Assembly: GCA_028571685.1 (NCBI GenBank)
Contig: CM053162.1
Coordinates: 68,312,351 to 68,376,350 of the forward strand
Direction of reading: 5' to 3'
DNA: 64,000 bases
From: Heterohyrax brucei
Lineage: Eukaryota; Chordata; Mammalia; Hyracoidea; Procaviidae
The position numbers were made by a program, and so were the translations under genes. The number at the start of each line of letters is the position of its first letter. Position 1 is the first letter of the stretch. The notes under the pieces were generated by a model. The model saw only the letters and a program-made list of their open reading frames with translations. It was not told where the DNA came from and did not search any database. Shown in pieces: positions 54,952 to 64,000 of the stretch.

Positions 54952-55725
54952 TGAGAGAGAAAGAGAAAGCTTTTAAGAGAATACCACTTAAATTCCAGAG
55001 GGCTGGGGTGTGGGGCTTGTGAGCCTATAAATGAGTGATTGTAAACAGCTGAAAACGGCTCGAATGCATGACATCAGACCCTCAGAAACAACAGGTCTGG
55101 CCTGTTGAATGTGACCTCTATGCCCACACCCAGGCCTATGTACTTCTCCCCTTGAGAGGTGAATTAATTTGAGGAAGCAGCCTTGGTTATACTGTTTAGA
55201 CAAGAAGGCACCGGTTTGCTTTGGGAGGAACTTCACAAACCCTATTCGAATCAGTGACTGCTTTCTGCCTGATGCCTAAATTAGGGTGGGGACACCAGTG
55301 TCCCTCCTTACCCCGCCCCCCATAAAAATCTCTGAGAAGCTCAGTTTCTAAAGAGAAGGTTAAAGTCCAGATGCTTCTCTTCAGTGCCAGCCCAGGATGC
55401 TCTATCTTTCCCCTCATAGAAATCCCAGATAAGCCCAGTTTCTAAGGAGAGGGTAGCTTCTTCCAATGTAACTTAATGCTAACTGCTTATCTAGTGCCTC
55501 TTTAAGAATGCTGCACCAATAGAAATACAACATGAAAATCTGTGTACCTGTAACTGCCAATTAAGAGAATATATGGAAATTCCTTTGTCCGCTTTCTTGG
55601 AAAAACGTATAAATAGATGTGTCTAACAATGGAATGGGGTGCACAGCTCTTTTTTGGACTTGAGTCCATCCGCTGCACTGCTAGCTAATAAACAGCTTCT
55701 TCCTCTACAAGCAAGATGGTGTTTG
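54952..55725 (+). repeat. 3' LTR of the endogenous retrovirus, U5 end missing
   Basis: Colinear with 48492-49270. A TATA box (tataaata, 55609-55616) and an intact polyadenylation signal (aataaa, 55687-55692) are present. The match to the 5' LTR stops at about 55723 (gatggtgttt), so the last 55 or so bases of U5 are absent and a MaLR-type fragment follows. Confidence 0.88.
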
Positions 55726-55795
55726 TTTTAGTCAGCTAGTGCTGCTCTAACAGTAATACCACAGAGGGGATGGCCTTAACAAAGGAAGGTTCATT
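55726..55795 (-). repeat. MaLR-type LTR fragment, reverse
   Basis: tgttttagtcagctagtgct, gctctaacagtaataccaca, gaggggatggccttaacaaa match the outer end of the LTRs at 20872 and 29034. It is truncated where RTE sequence begins. Confidence 0.7.
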
Positions 55796-57890
55796 CTTAC
55801 CTCCATGGATGTTGATGGTGGATCTACGTAAACTGACAACTTCAGTATCTCCAGCATTTATCATGATGTTGCCTATTTGCTCAGTTTTGAGGGTTTTATT
55901 TTTCTTTACATCAAGGTGCAGTCCATCCCAAAGGCTGTGGTCCTTGTTCTTCATCAGAAGTCCTTCTAGTCCTCTTTGACTTTAGTAAGCAAGGATGTAT
56001 CATCTGCGTGTTGAAGGTTGTTGATGAGCTTTCCTGAAAACCTCATGACATGTTCTTTTTCATATAGCGCAGCTTCTAGGAATGTCTGCTAGGCATACAG
56101 ATTGAGTCAGTAAGATGAAAGGATATAACCTTGACCCATACCTTTGCTGACTTAAATAGCACAGTATCCCTTTGTTCTGTTCTCATGACTGCCTCTTGGC
56201 ATACAGAGGAGCTTTGCGTGAGCACAGCTAAAAGTTCTGGAATTCCTATTCTTCACAGTGTTATGATATGGAGTGAAATGTCTTTTGTAGTCAACAAATA
56301 CCAGTAAACATCTATAGGATATTCTATGCTTTCACTCAAGATCCATCTGGCATCAGCCGTGGTATCTCTTGTTTCATGTCATTTTCTGAATCTGAATTGA
56401 ATTTCTAGAAATTCCCTGTCCATGTGCTGCTGTAATTGTAGCTGAGTTACCTTCAGCAACATTTTACTTGAGTGTGATTTTAATAATATTCAATAATTTC
56501 CAAATTCCGTTTTTGTGAAATGTGGACAAACAGAGATTTATTCCAATCAATTGGCCAGGTAGCTGTCTTCCAACTTTCTTGATATAGATTTGTTAGCACC
56601 TCCATTGTTGTATTCAAGTGTTGAAACGTATCAGTTGGTATGAGAACAATTTCTGAAACCTTCATGCAGCATGGACCTCTGCCTTCAGTAGCACGGTCTC
56701 TTGGTCACATGCTATCTCCTGGACTGGTTGGATATTCACCAAGTATTGGGGGTACAGTAATTCTGTATTCCTTCCTTCCTTTGATGCTTTTGTGTCATAC
56801 AATACTTTGCCCATAGGAGCCTTCATTACTGCAAAACAAGGCTTTTATTTTTTCTTAAGTTTTTTTAGCTTGAGAAATGTCAAGCGTGCTCTTCTCTTTT
56901 GGTTTTCTAACTCTAGCTCTTTGTATATTGTAGAAAAATATTTGACTTTTTCTTTCTTAAGCTGCCCTTTGACTTTTCGTATTAGCTCTTTTACGTCACA
57001 TGTCCTCCACTTGCTTTAGTTACTCTGTGCTCAAGAGCAAGTTTCAGTCTCTTCTGACATTCATTTTGGCCTTTTTTCCCCCCTTTTTGTCTTTTTAATG
57101 ATCTTCTGCTTTCTTCATGTATGTTGTCCTTGATACAACAACTTGTCAGATCTTTATTAATTATTATTAATTAATTATTAATTGCATTCTTTAATGCTCA
57201 ATGTATCAAATTTATCCTTGAGATGGTCTCCAAATTCAGGTGAATACAGTCAAGGTTGTACTTTGGATCTCACGGAATTTTCTTCAACTTCAACTTGAAC
57301 TTCCTTGTGAGCAATTGATGGTCTGTGCCTTGTTTTGGTGGATGATGTTGAGCTCCATAGTTTCTTTCCTTTTATATAGTTGATTTGATTCCTATACATT
57401 CCATCCAGTGAAGTCCACAGGTAGAGGTGCTGTTTTTGGTGTTTCACAAAAGGTGTTTGCTTTGCGGCATGACTCAAAATGAGAAGTAGCTGGTCTCGCA
57501 AGGTTCTGTCACGTGATGATCTCTGACATTGTTTCTACCCCCAAGGCAACATTTTCCAATTATGGATCCTTCTTTGTTTCTAACTCTCACGTTCTAATCA
57601 CCAGTGATTATGAATGCTGTTTAATTACACATTTCATTAATTTAAGACAGCAAAAGTTAGTAAAAATTTTCAGTTTCTTTATCTTAGCCTTCGTAGTTAG
57701 CTGTGTCAATTTGAATAATAGTCATATTAAGGAGTTTTCTTTGTAGGCTTACGGATGTTATCCTATCATGGGCAGTGTTGTACTTCAGGAGAGATTTTGA
57801 AAAGTTGCTTTGGACAATGAATGCAGCACTGTTCCTACTTAATTTGTCATTCCTGGCCGGGTAGAAAGTAAGACGGTCTGACTGAAGGTG
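55796..57890 (-). mobile_element. RTE-clade LINE with endonuclease and RT remnants
   Basis: Longest RTE copy, read right to left on minus. The frame around 57860-57690 contains HDRITSVSLQRKLLNMTIIQ, the apurinic-type endonuclease region. 57430-57330 contains HLYLWTSLDGMYRNQINYI, also endonuclease. The frame 56665-56480 contains WKTATWPIDWNKSLFVHI, RT fingers. ADD active-site codons are at 55999-56007. GLHLDVKKNKTLKTEQIGNI lies at about 55925-55870. Many stops and shifts break it. The ORF2 C-terminus and 3' tail are missing at the left edge, which abuts an LTR fragment, so this is not a simple 5'-truncated copy. Confidence 0.85.
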
Positions 57891-58091
57891 GCTAGCACCC
57901 ATCCATGCCAGCTCACTGATAATACCTAGGATACAAACTTTCAAGTGTTCTATTTCATTTTTGACAAATTCTAATATTCCTTGATCTATACTTTATACTA
58001 ATGAGTGTTTGCAGTTATTTTTTCTCATTGTGAATCATACATTAGCTAAGGAAGGTCCCAAAAGCGTTACTCCAGCTATCATTATTAAAGG

Positions 58092-58960
58092 CGACTCTAT
58101 TATTTTATTTTATGGTGCTTTAGATGAAAGTTTACAAGCCAAGCCAGTTTCCATATAAAGCCTGCACCCACACTGATGTGCAATCCCAGCTTCTCTCCCC
58201 ACCCTGTGACAGCACACTTTGACTTTCCACCCTGTACTTCCTGTATCCACCTGACCAACTCTCTACTCCTCCACCCTGCCATCTCACCTCTGGACAGCAG
58301 CTGCTCCAACAGCTTCATGGATGTATTTAAGCCAAGAATCGCACTCTTTGCCACGACCACTCTAGGTATTACAGTCCAGTCTAGTATTTGTCTGAAGTGT
58401 TGGCTTCAGTTCTGCTTTCAGCTCTAGGCAAACAGAGAGCCTGGGGCCAGGTCCTCAGGGGACCCTCCAGTCTGTCTGACAATCAAGTCTTATCTTTTAG
58501 TAGATTTCCAGTTCTACATCCCCATTGTTCTCCCACTACTTCTGGGATTGTGTCTGTTGGCTGGCAGTTATTAGTACTGGCCAGGCACCATCTGGTTCTC
58601 CTGGTTGCACGCTGATGGAGTCACTGATCACATGGCCTCTTTCGTTGTGTGGGCTCACACTTTCCTCAGGTCTATGACCTTCTTCATAATCCTCTGCTCG
58701 AGGTGGATTCGTACCAATTGATGCTGCGTAACTGGCCACTAAATACCTTTGAACATCCCAGGTGTCACTCACCAAAGTGGGATGCAGAATATTTTCTTAA
58801 CAATGAACTTCATTATGCCGTTTGGCTTAGATGTCCCCTGAAACCATGGTCCCCAGGCCCCTCACGGCAACTCTACTTTGAGAAGGCAGCACTCCCCAGT
58901 TATATTTCAGGTCACGTCCAGCCCTCTAGTGTTCCACTGCTACCCACAGGGATTTCACTG
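58092..58960 (-). repeat. LINE 3' UTR (probably L1), reverse
   Basis: It begins with tattttattttatggtgctt. It shares with 6690-7825 the blocks gtttgtctgacaatcaagtc-like, accatctggttctcctggtt, caccaaagtgggatgcagaa and cttagatgtcccctgaaacc. It ends near a T run. The 123-codon plus-strand frame 58649-59020 crosses this region and is not coding. Confidence 0.6.
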
Positions 58961-58984
58961 ACCAGTTTTTTTTTTTTTTTTTTC
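58961..58984. repeat. T homopolymer
   Basis: About 23 T bases at the right edge of the LINE 3' fragment. Confidence 0.95.
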
Positions 58985-59532
58985 CTTTCTGTAAGTAGAT
59001 CAGCAGACTTTTCTTTCTAGACTCTCTTAGTCTGGAAGTTCTGATGAACTTTCTCCACCACGGTGGACTCCGCAGTATTTGACATACTGGAGTAGCCCAG
59101 CTTTTGACTTTACGGTAACATCTAATCCACCACGTTCACAACACAATGACAGACAAGTGTTGTGGGCTTACAACAGCAGGGAGATATTTAGCAGTGAGCT
59201 GATCTTTCCTCATCTTTTGAAGAGCAAAATATCAAAATTTACCAATATAGTGAATTTCACAAATCGTATGAGTTCATGGGCAATGGATTAGATATTTATA
59301 CTGTACACTGAAGTACATTTGTTTAATGTTTATATAATATGCTCATGTGTATAAACACACTTGTGCCTGAGAGAAAATGTACTGATGTGATGTACGATTA
59401 CCTACGTTAGACACGTGTTATAGACGATGGCAGAACTTCTGTGATATTTACACGTAGTAGGGACTCCCGAGATATTTATTGATTGAATTGGTAAGTGGAT
59501 ACAAATCACATAAAAAAATAGTAGATAGGTAA

Positions 59533-59571
59533 ATATATATGTGTGTGTGTGTATATGTATGTATATGTATA
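59533..59571. repeat. (TG)n/(TATG)n microsatellite
   Basis: tatatatgtgtgtgtgtgta followed by tatgtatgtatatgtat. It lies just upstream of a SINE. Confidence 0.9.
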
Positions 59572-59583
59572 AAACAGACATGT

Positions 59584-59728
59584 AGGGGACCACTGGTGAC
59601 AAAATGGTTAAAGAGTTTGTGTGCTAACCAGAAGGTCACAGCTCAAATCCACTAGTCACTCCCTGAAAACACTGTGGAGCAGTAATCTGTCCTGTGAGTC
59701 AGAACCCACCCCAGAGCACTGGGCGTGA
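59584..59728 (+). repeat. AfroSINE
   Basis: ggggaccactggtgacaaaa, gtcacagctcaaatccacta, tctgtcctgtgagtcagaac. Diverged tail with a deletion of the agggtcgctat block. Confidence 0.8.
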
Positions 59729-59748
59729 GGTACCTAGATACAGCAACA

Positions 59749-60000
59749 GAGGGAGAAAAAAAAGAGACAGAGACAGATAGATAAATAGACAGACAGACAG
59801 CCTGACAGATAAATAGGCCAGAAAGAAAAAGACAGCAGGGAGGGGAAAAAGAAGGGAGGAAGGAGAAAAACGAGAAAGGAAAGAAGGAAGGGAACACACA
59901 AGGAAGGAAGGAAGGGAGCAGAAAAGAAAGGAAGAAACTGGATTTGGAGAAAAATGTGGGAAGAAAGTGAAAAGACAAAGATTGTAATAGAAAGAAAACG
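59749..60000. repeat. Purine-only-biased tract (GA/GGAA/GATA-rich)
   Basis: About 250 bases of almost pure purine on plus: gagacagagacagatagata, agacagacagacagc, ggaaggaaggaagggagcag. The opposite strand gives long serine/phenylalanine/leucine frames (124, 91 and 66 codons), which are artefacts. Confidence 0.9.
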
Positions 60001-61782
60001 AAATAACAAATCTGATGAATTTCCATTAGTTATAGTTCCTCAAGGAAATATTTATACGTGCACTAGAAAATATTAATCCTGTTTTCTTATTTGTCTAACA
60101 ACTTTTATTTAACTGTCAAATTTACCAAGAAATCCTGATGGCTGCAAAATTGAGAAATAATAAATTTAAGGAATTAGTATGCCTTTGCACCTTGAAGAAC
60201 GTAAAACAACTTCATTTGGCAGATGTATTATAGAGTGAACTCTTTAACTTAGTAAAAATGAATAAGCATTAGCATGAGAAAATACATTTCCATGAGCAAA
60301 ACCTATTCCTTACAGTTCAGACATAGTCAATCTTCCTTCATAAGAATTGTGTACAGGGGTATGCTTTTCCTAAACACATTCTCTCCAAGGAAATGTTTAT
60401 CAAATATTTGGGTAAAGTGGACAAACACATTATGTCTTCTTTGGAGACTTTACAGCGAATTTGATTTGCAATGCACTGGAGTGCAAACACAGCAGGACAA
60501 TTTAGACCCACAATCAATATCCACTCCTACCTAAATTACTACCATCAAATCTTTCTGGAGCCTGTTATAGGATGATGGAATTTCAATAGGACTTAGAGAT
60601 TATCTTGTCTAACTTCCTCATATTATGTGTGAAAATGCAAGAGCGAAAAAGAGACAGAGGGAGAAAGCCATGGTAAATTTTCAAAGTCCGTCTTTAGTTT
60701 TAGTTTTGATGTTTGCTTTTTACAGCCAGGTAACCCAGCTCTTGGGGATGAATTATTGAGGCGGATGGTGTGCATGAGAGTTAGGGGAGGGGTGAGTGTA
60801 TAGCTCGTATGCCAGGAGGAGAAGAATGTTTGGTTATAGATGATGCAGATCAATAAGCATACATTTCTGGCACTTGGACACTAGACTATTGATTAGATTT
60901 TAGGTCTTTCCAGAAAAGTCTTTGTTTTCCTGTGGAAGCAATGTGGGTCATAGTAAGACTTCATGATCATAAGACCAAGAAGGCATGTCTTTTACTCTCA
61001 GTAAATTATACTTCAGACCCTCTCCTTCATGAGTTTTATGATCTTGGGCTGTTTCTGTTACTGGTAGTCCCTGCAGTGGCACTAAAAGTCTGTCAATATC
61101 CTCTGAGGTAAACAGAAGTTTTAATAGGGATCTTCAGGAATCTGGGACATCACTAACCAAGACTAAGTCTGGGGAAGGGGCAGTACAACTTCCTCAGGAG
61201 GGACAATTGAAATTAGTAGATGATCTATATGACCTTCGACATTGCTCTTTTTTATACCACGTGGCAGAAGAAATTATAATTATTTGCCTAGTTGTCTGTC
61301 TCCCCTTAAAGATCTGACTCAGTTTAGTGTTGTATTCTCAGCACTATACTAACAAAATCTAGCTCCTGAAAACCTGCAGCATTTGTTTGTTGAATGATAC
61401 AAGGTGAGAAAGCAGGAAAATGGACTGGGGGAATGTGACAAAAAGAAAAAAAAAGACGACTGCTGTCTTAATCACATGGGATTTGACTGCAGGCAGCAAA
61501 GGACTTTTTTCTCAGCCTTAAAGTTTCTAGCTGCCAGAAGTGTTCAATTATTTCTTCATTTCCCTGTATAATGAAACAGAATTGCCATCAGCTCTGCTTG
61601 AGGAAAGTTTCCTTGACATTTGCTGAACAAGGTACTTGCTGAGTTAGGGTCAAGGGATCTAGCCACCCACACAGCTGGGGATCTCTCTAAGGGAATTAAC
61701 GCAGCTCAGGATGTAATTAGGAAGAAATATTATCAACGTTGGCCCAGAGCTTCCTAATTATACAGCATATGTCGTTCTATAT
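60001..61782. other. No gene recognised; possible MIR and L2 traces
   Basis: About 60590-60665 (tagagattatcttgtctaac ttcctcatattatgtgtg) looks like a MIR-type fragment. About 61305-61405 (cccttaaagatctgactcag to catttgtttgttgaatg) looks like an L2 3' end. The rest is unassigned. Confidence 0.4.
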
Positions 61783-61988
61783 AAGCCAGTCCCAGTTAAG
61801 TTGATTCTGACTCAGGGCGACCCCACGTGTGGTAGCATAGAACCGTGTTCCATAGGATTTTCAGTGGTTGATTATTTGGGAAGGAGAAGAACAGCTCCTC
61901 CTTCTAGTATGCCTCGCAGTGGACTTGAACGTCAAACCTTTCATTAGCATCAGAGAGGTTTAAGCATGTGTACCAACCAGGGACACCA
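61783..61988 (-). repeat. AfroSINE long subfamily, reverse
   Basis: cccagttaagttgattctga, agaaccgtgttccataggat, tttcagtggttgattatttg, cgtcaaacctttcattagca, ending gtaccaaccagggac. Distinct long middle with the gaaggagaagaacagctcc insert. Confidence 0.75.
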
Positions 61989-62920
61989 TTTCCCTATATA
62001 GGCACTAACACACACTCAAAATTTGCATGGGTATGAGTGGCTTGTGTGTGTGTGTGTGTATAGGGGGTAGCTAAAGTGAAGGGGAGCCTACAATGGACAG
62101 TCAGATTTTACTCCCCAACATCAGTTCTCCCTCTTGCTGGGAAAAGTTTCCCAAATTTCCTGTGAGAAATCACACTTGTAATTCTCATGCTGGGCCGAAT
62201 TTTCAGCAACCACATCTGTGTTGATTTAAACCAATTGGAATATCAATTTCTGAAGGAACAATGATTGTTTCAGAGTACAGTAAGTAGTACCCTCAGAATA
62301 AAGGGAACAGAAGGAACCATTTGCTGAAGATTCCAAAAAGGAAAACCATTCACTGTCTTCAGAGAAATGGGTAGGAGGTTGAGAGGCTGCCATTACAGAA
62401 GCCAGAGGGGCATCAGGAAGGGAGGATGCTTGGTAGTGAAAGTCACATCCAGAGGGAAGGAACCTGAGAGAGGTACCTGGGTGACCTACTTCGAGCCTTG
62501 GTTTCCGGTGAGTTTACACTCACCCCTATTCTTTGGAGTTCTGGAAGCCAGCACATTTCGTTTTTGTTTCAGCTGGTATAGGTCAGATTTTATGCCAATT
62601 ACAACTAAAAGTCTCCTTATTGATACAATAATGTACTAGAAATAGAACACCTATGTTTTTGGCTATATTTAAGCCAGTGGTCATATACCTACCAACTGTG
62701 CTTGTAAGCAGTTCACCCACACAGCTGAGAAAACCAACTCCAAAAAATATCTTTCATGCCTACCTCAAAACTATATTCTGTGTCTCAAAAGAGACAATTT
62801 ATGTGAAAACACTTTCAGGTAGTAAATTGATGAACATTTTATCACTTCACACACCGATAATAGGATCAGTGCTACTTTTTTCCTCCTTTGTACCGATAGT
62901 AAAACAAATAAAAAACCAGA
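61989..62920. other. No gene recognised
   Basis: It contains a short (GT)n tract at about 62043-62060. Frames of 90 codons (62367-62639) and 97 codons (62653-62946) have no recognised domain. The second runs into a SINE tail. Confidence 0.45.
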
Positions 62921-62976
62921 CAAACCAAAAACACATTGCCATCTAGTCAATTCCGACTCATAATGACCCTAGACAG
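62921..62976 (-). repeat. AfroSINE 3'-tail fragment, reverse
   Basis: aaaaacacattgccatctag tcaattccgactcataatga. Only the tail remains. Confidence 0.75.
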
Positions 62977-63119
62977 TAGAAAGTTAAATGAAAATATTTC
63001 ACTTTTCTTCATAAATCTATGTCTACCATCTTATGATGTTTATTGTCTTTTAATATGTTTATATTAGAATTAAATTATCCCCCATGGTAAAATGTGGAAT
63101 ATCTCACAATTATATTAGT

Positions 63120-63170
63120 TCACATAGGGTCACTATAAGTCAGAATCTTGACAGCACTGGGCTTGGTATT
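63120..63170 (+). repeat. AfroSINE 3'-tail fragment
   Basis: cacatagggtcactataagt, cagaatcttgacagcactgg. Plus-oriented tail, opposite to the fragment at 62921. Confidence 0.75.
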
Positions 63171-63189
63171 TTTTGTTTTTCTATATTAA

Positions 63190-63342
63190 AAACAAAAGTA
63201 CTGCCTTCAAGTCGGTTCTAACTCCTAACGACCCTATAGATCAGAGTAGAACTGCCCCACAGAGTTTCCAAGCAGCACCCGGTGGATTTCAACTGTTGAC
63301 CTTTTAGTCAGCAGATGTACTACTGAACTCACTATGCCACCT
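63190..63342 (-). repeat. AfroSINE, reverse
   Basis: aaagtactgccttcaagtcg to ctcactatgccacc. Full length except the last bases of the head. Confidence 0.9.
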
Positions 63343-64000
63343 ATTAATGTCACGACAATTTCTGACTAATTTGCCTACAGTTGTCCTCCTGTGTCCTTAC
63401 GGATTTTGATTACCCAGACATGACCTTGTCTGAGTGCTGTCATGTCCAGTTACAGACGAACATGTTTTAAATCAAGCAGATTTCCTTTTTACACAGAGTA
63501 ATTCACGTTTAGGCTGTCTGCGATACTCTTGGGGTTAGCACATCAAGAAAACATCATCCCAAGATTAAACACTGGTAGCGGCTTGCAAAATGCTTGCAAA
63601 TACAGGATATTTGCTGGGTGGCTGAGCAGATGTAATCGCAGTACGCTTTAGAGAATTAGGGAACCCTTAGAGATGGAACATATTAAGAGAGAATACTTTT
63701 TTGCCAGCTTTTGCCTTAGTTCAGAGGTAAGTTCATTTATTTCAAATGTACTCAGCCTAGAGTCCTGGATGTATTGCAAAATAAAATGTTGCCCCCAGAT
63801 TCTCTACTTATATCTGCTCTTCTTGGCCTCTCCACTCATCTATGTTTCATTCCTGGTACTGAAGAGATCATGAGGTAGGGAGTAGTTGGAGACAACGGTG
63901 ACTCATGTCAATGGGAGGCAGAATTTCACCATGCTGGATTCAGGAACAGGTAGTCATTCCTAGAGAATTTGTGTAACAGCCACAGTTATGCCTATAGGAG
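63343..64000. other. No gene or repeat recognised
   Basis: Short frames only (66 codons from 63673). Confidence 0.5.

Larger units (their letters stand above)
48492..55725 (+). mobile_element. Endogenous retrovirus with paired LTRs, degenerate
   Basis: Provirus-like structure on plus: 5' LTR (48492-49323), primer binding site (49328-49345), an internal region of about 5.6 kb, a polypurine tract (54941-54951) and a 3' LTR (54952 to about 55725, 3' end lost). The tRNA-Glu-type primer site and an MGN-type gag start point to a class I (gammaretrovirus-like) element. Only short gag- and protease-like pieces are recognisable. I find no reverse transcriptase or envelope surface region. At least three AfroSINE fragments lie inside. 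The LTRs differ at roughly one base in ten by eye, so the insertion is old. It is incapable of producing virus. Confidence 0.85.

Noticed and set aside
58649-59020. 123-codon plus-strand frame ending in a phenylalanine run
   Set aside because: It reads through the LINE 3' UTR fragment and a T homopolymer. The related copy at 6690-7825 does not preserve it.
59652-60026. Serine/phenylalanine/leucine-rich minus-strand frames resembling membrane proteins
   Set aside because: They are the complement of the purine-rich tract. Hydrophobicity here is a composition effect.

Overview
This window looks like ordinary, gene-poor nuclear DNA of an afrotherian mammal, most likely an elephant or close relative. 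The main evidence is the dominant repeat: about 55 copies or fragments of one tRNA-derived SINE, whose sense strand starts ggaaaccctggtggcgtagt and whose tail reads gagtcggaatcgactcgacg. I recognise this as the AfroSINE type. Much older mammal-wide repeats (MIR, L2, MER5-type hAT, L1) lie beneath it. There are no bacterial-type operons. I found no multi-exon host gene that I could support. Most open reading frames are short, and I could assign only a few of them.

Layout. 1-1500 is a tight cluster of AfroSINEs with a (CA)n tract. 3361-3500 is a 10-bp minisatellite. 6700-7825 is the 3' end of a minus-strand LINE carrying a SINE insertion. 8826-12917 holds three mariner-derived elements, an RTE 3' end and a MaLR-type LTR, partly nested. 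18418-18982 is a fourth mariner copy. 20872-21530 and 29034-29552 are further MaLR-type LTRs. 26855-28468 is a decayed RTE-clade LINE on the minus strand with recognisable reverse transcriptase. 31158-31606 is a processed retrocopy of ribosomal protein gene RPL35A with its 110-codon frame intact, inserted inside an older AfroSINE. 32268-32804 is the best-preserved mariner derivative. 36361-37043 is a second RTE piece between long direct repeats. 42577-43210 is antisense L1 ORF2. 48492-55725 is a degenerate endogenous retrovirus with two LTRs, a tRNA-Glu-type primer binding site and a polypurine tract. 55796-57890 is a third, longer RTE copy with endonuclease and reverse transcriptase remnants. 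58092-58960 is another LINE 3' end.

How the parts relate. The RTE copies end in the same 3' tail as the AfroSINEs, which fits the SINE being copied by RTE machinery. The RPL35A retrocopy has features of L1-type retrotransposition. The most unusual structure is the mariner-derived family. All five copies are long inverted repeats built from the C-terminal end of a mariner transposase gene, with a terminal-repeat-like motif near the centre. I could not check whether this family is already catalogued. Coordinates of decayed repeats are by eye and may be off by 5-30 bases.
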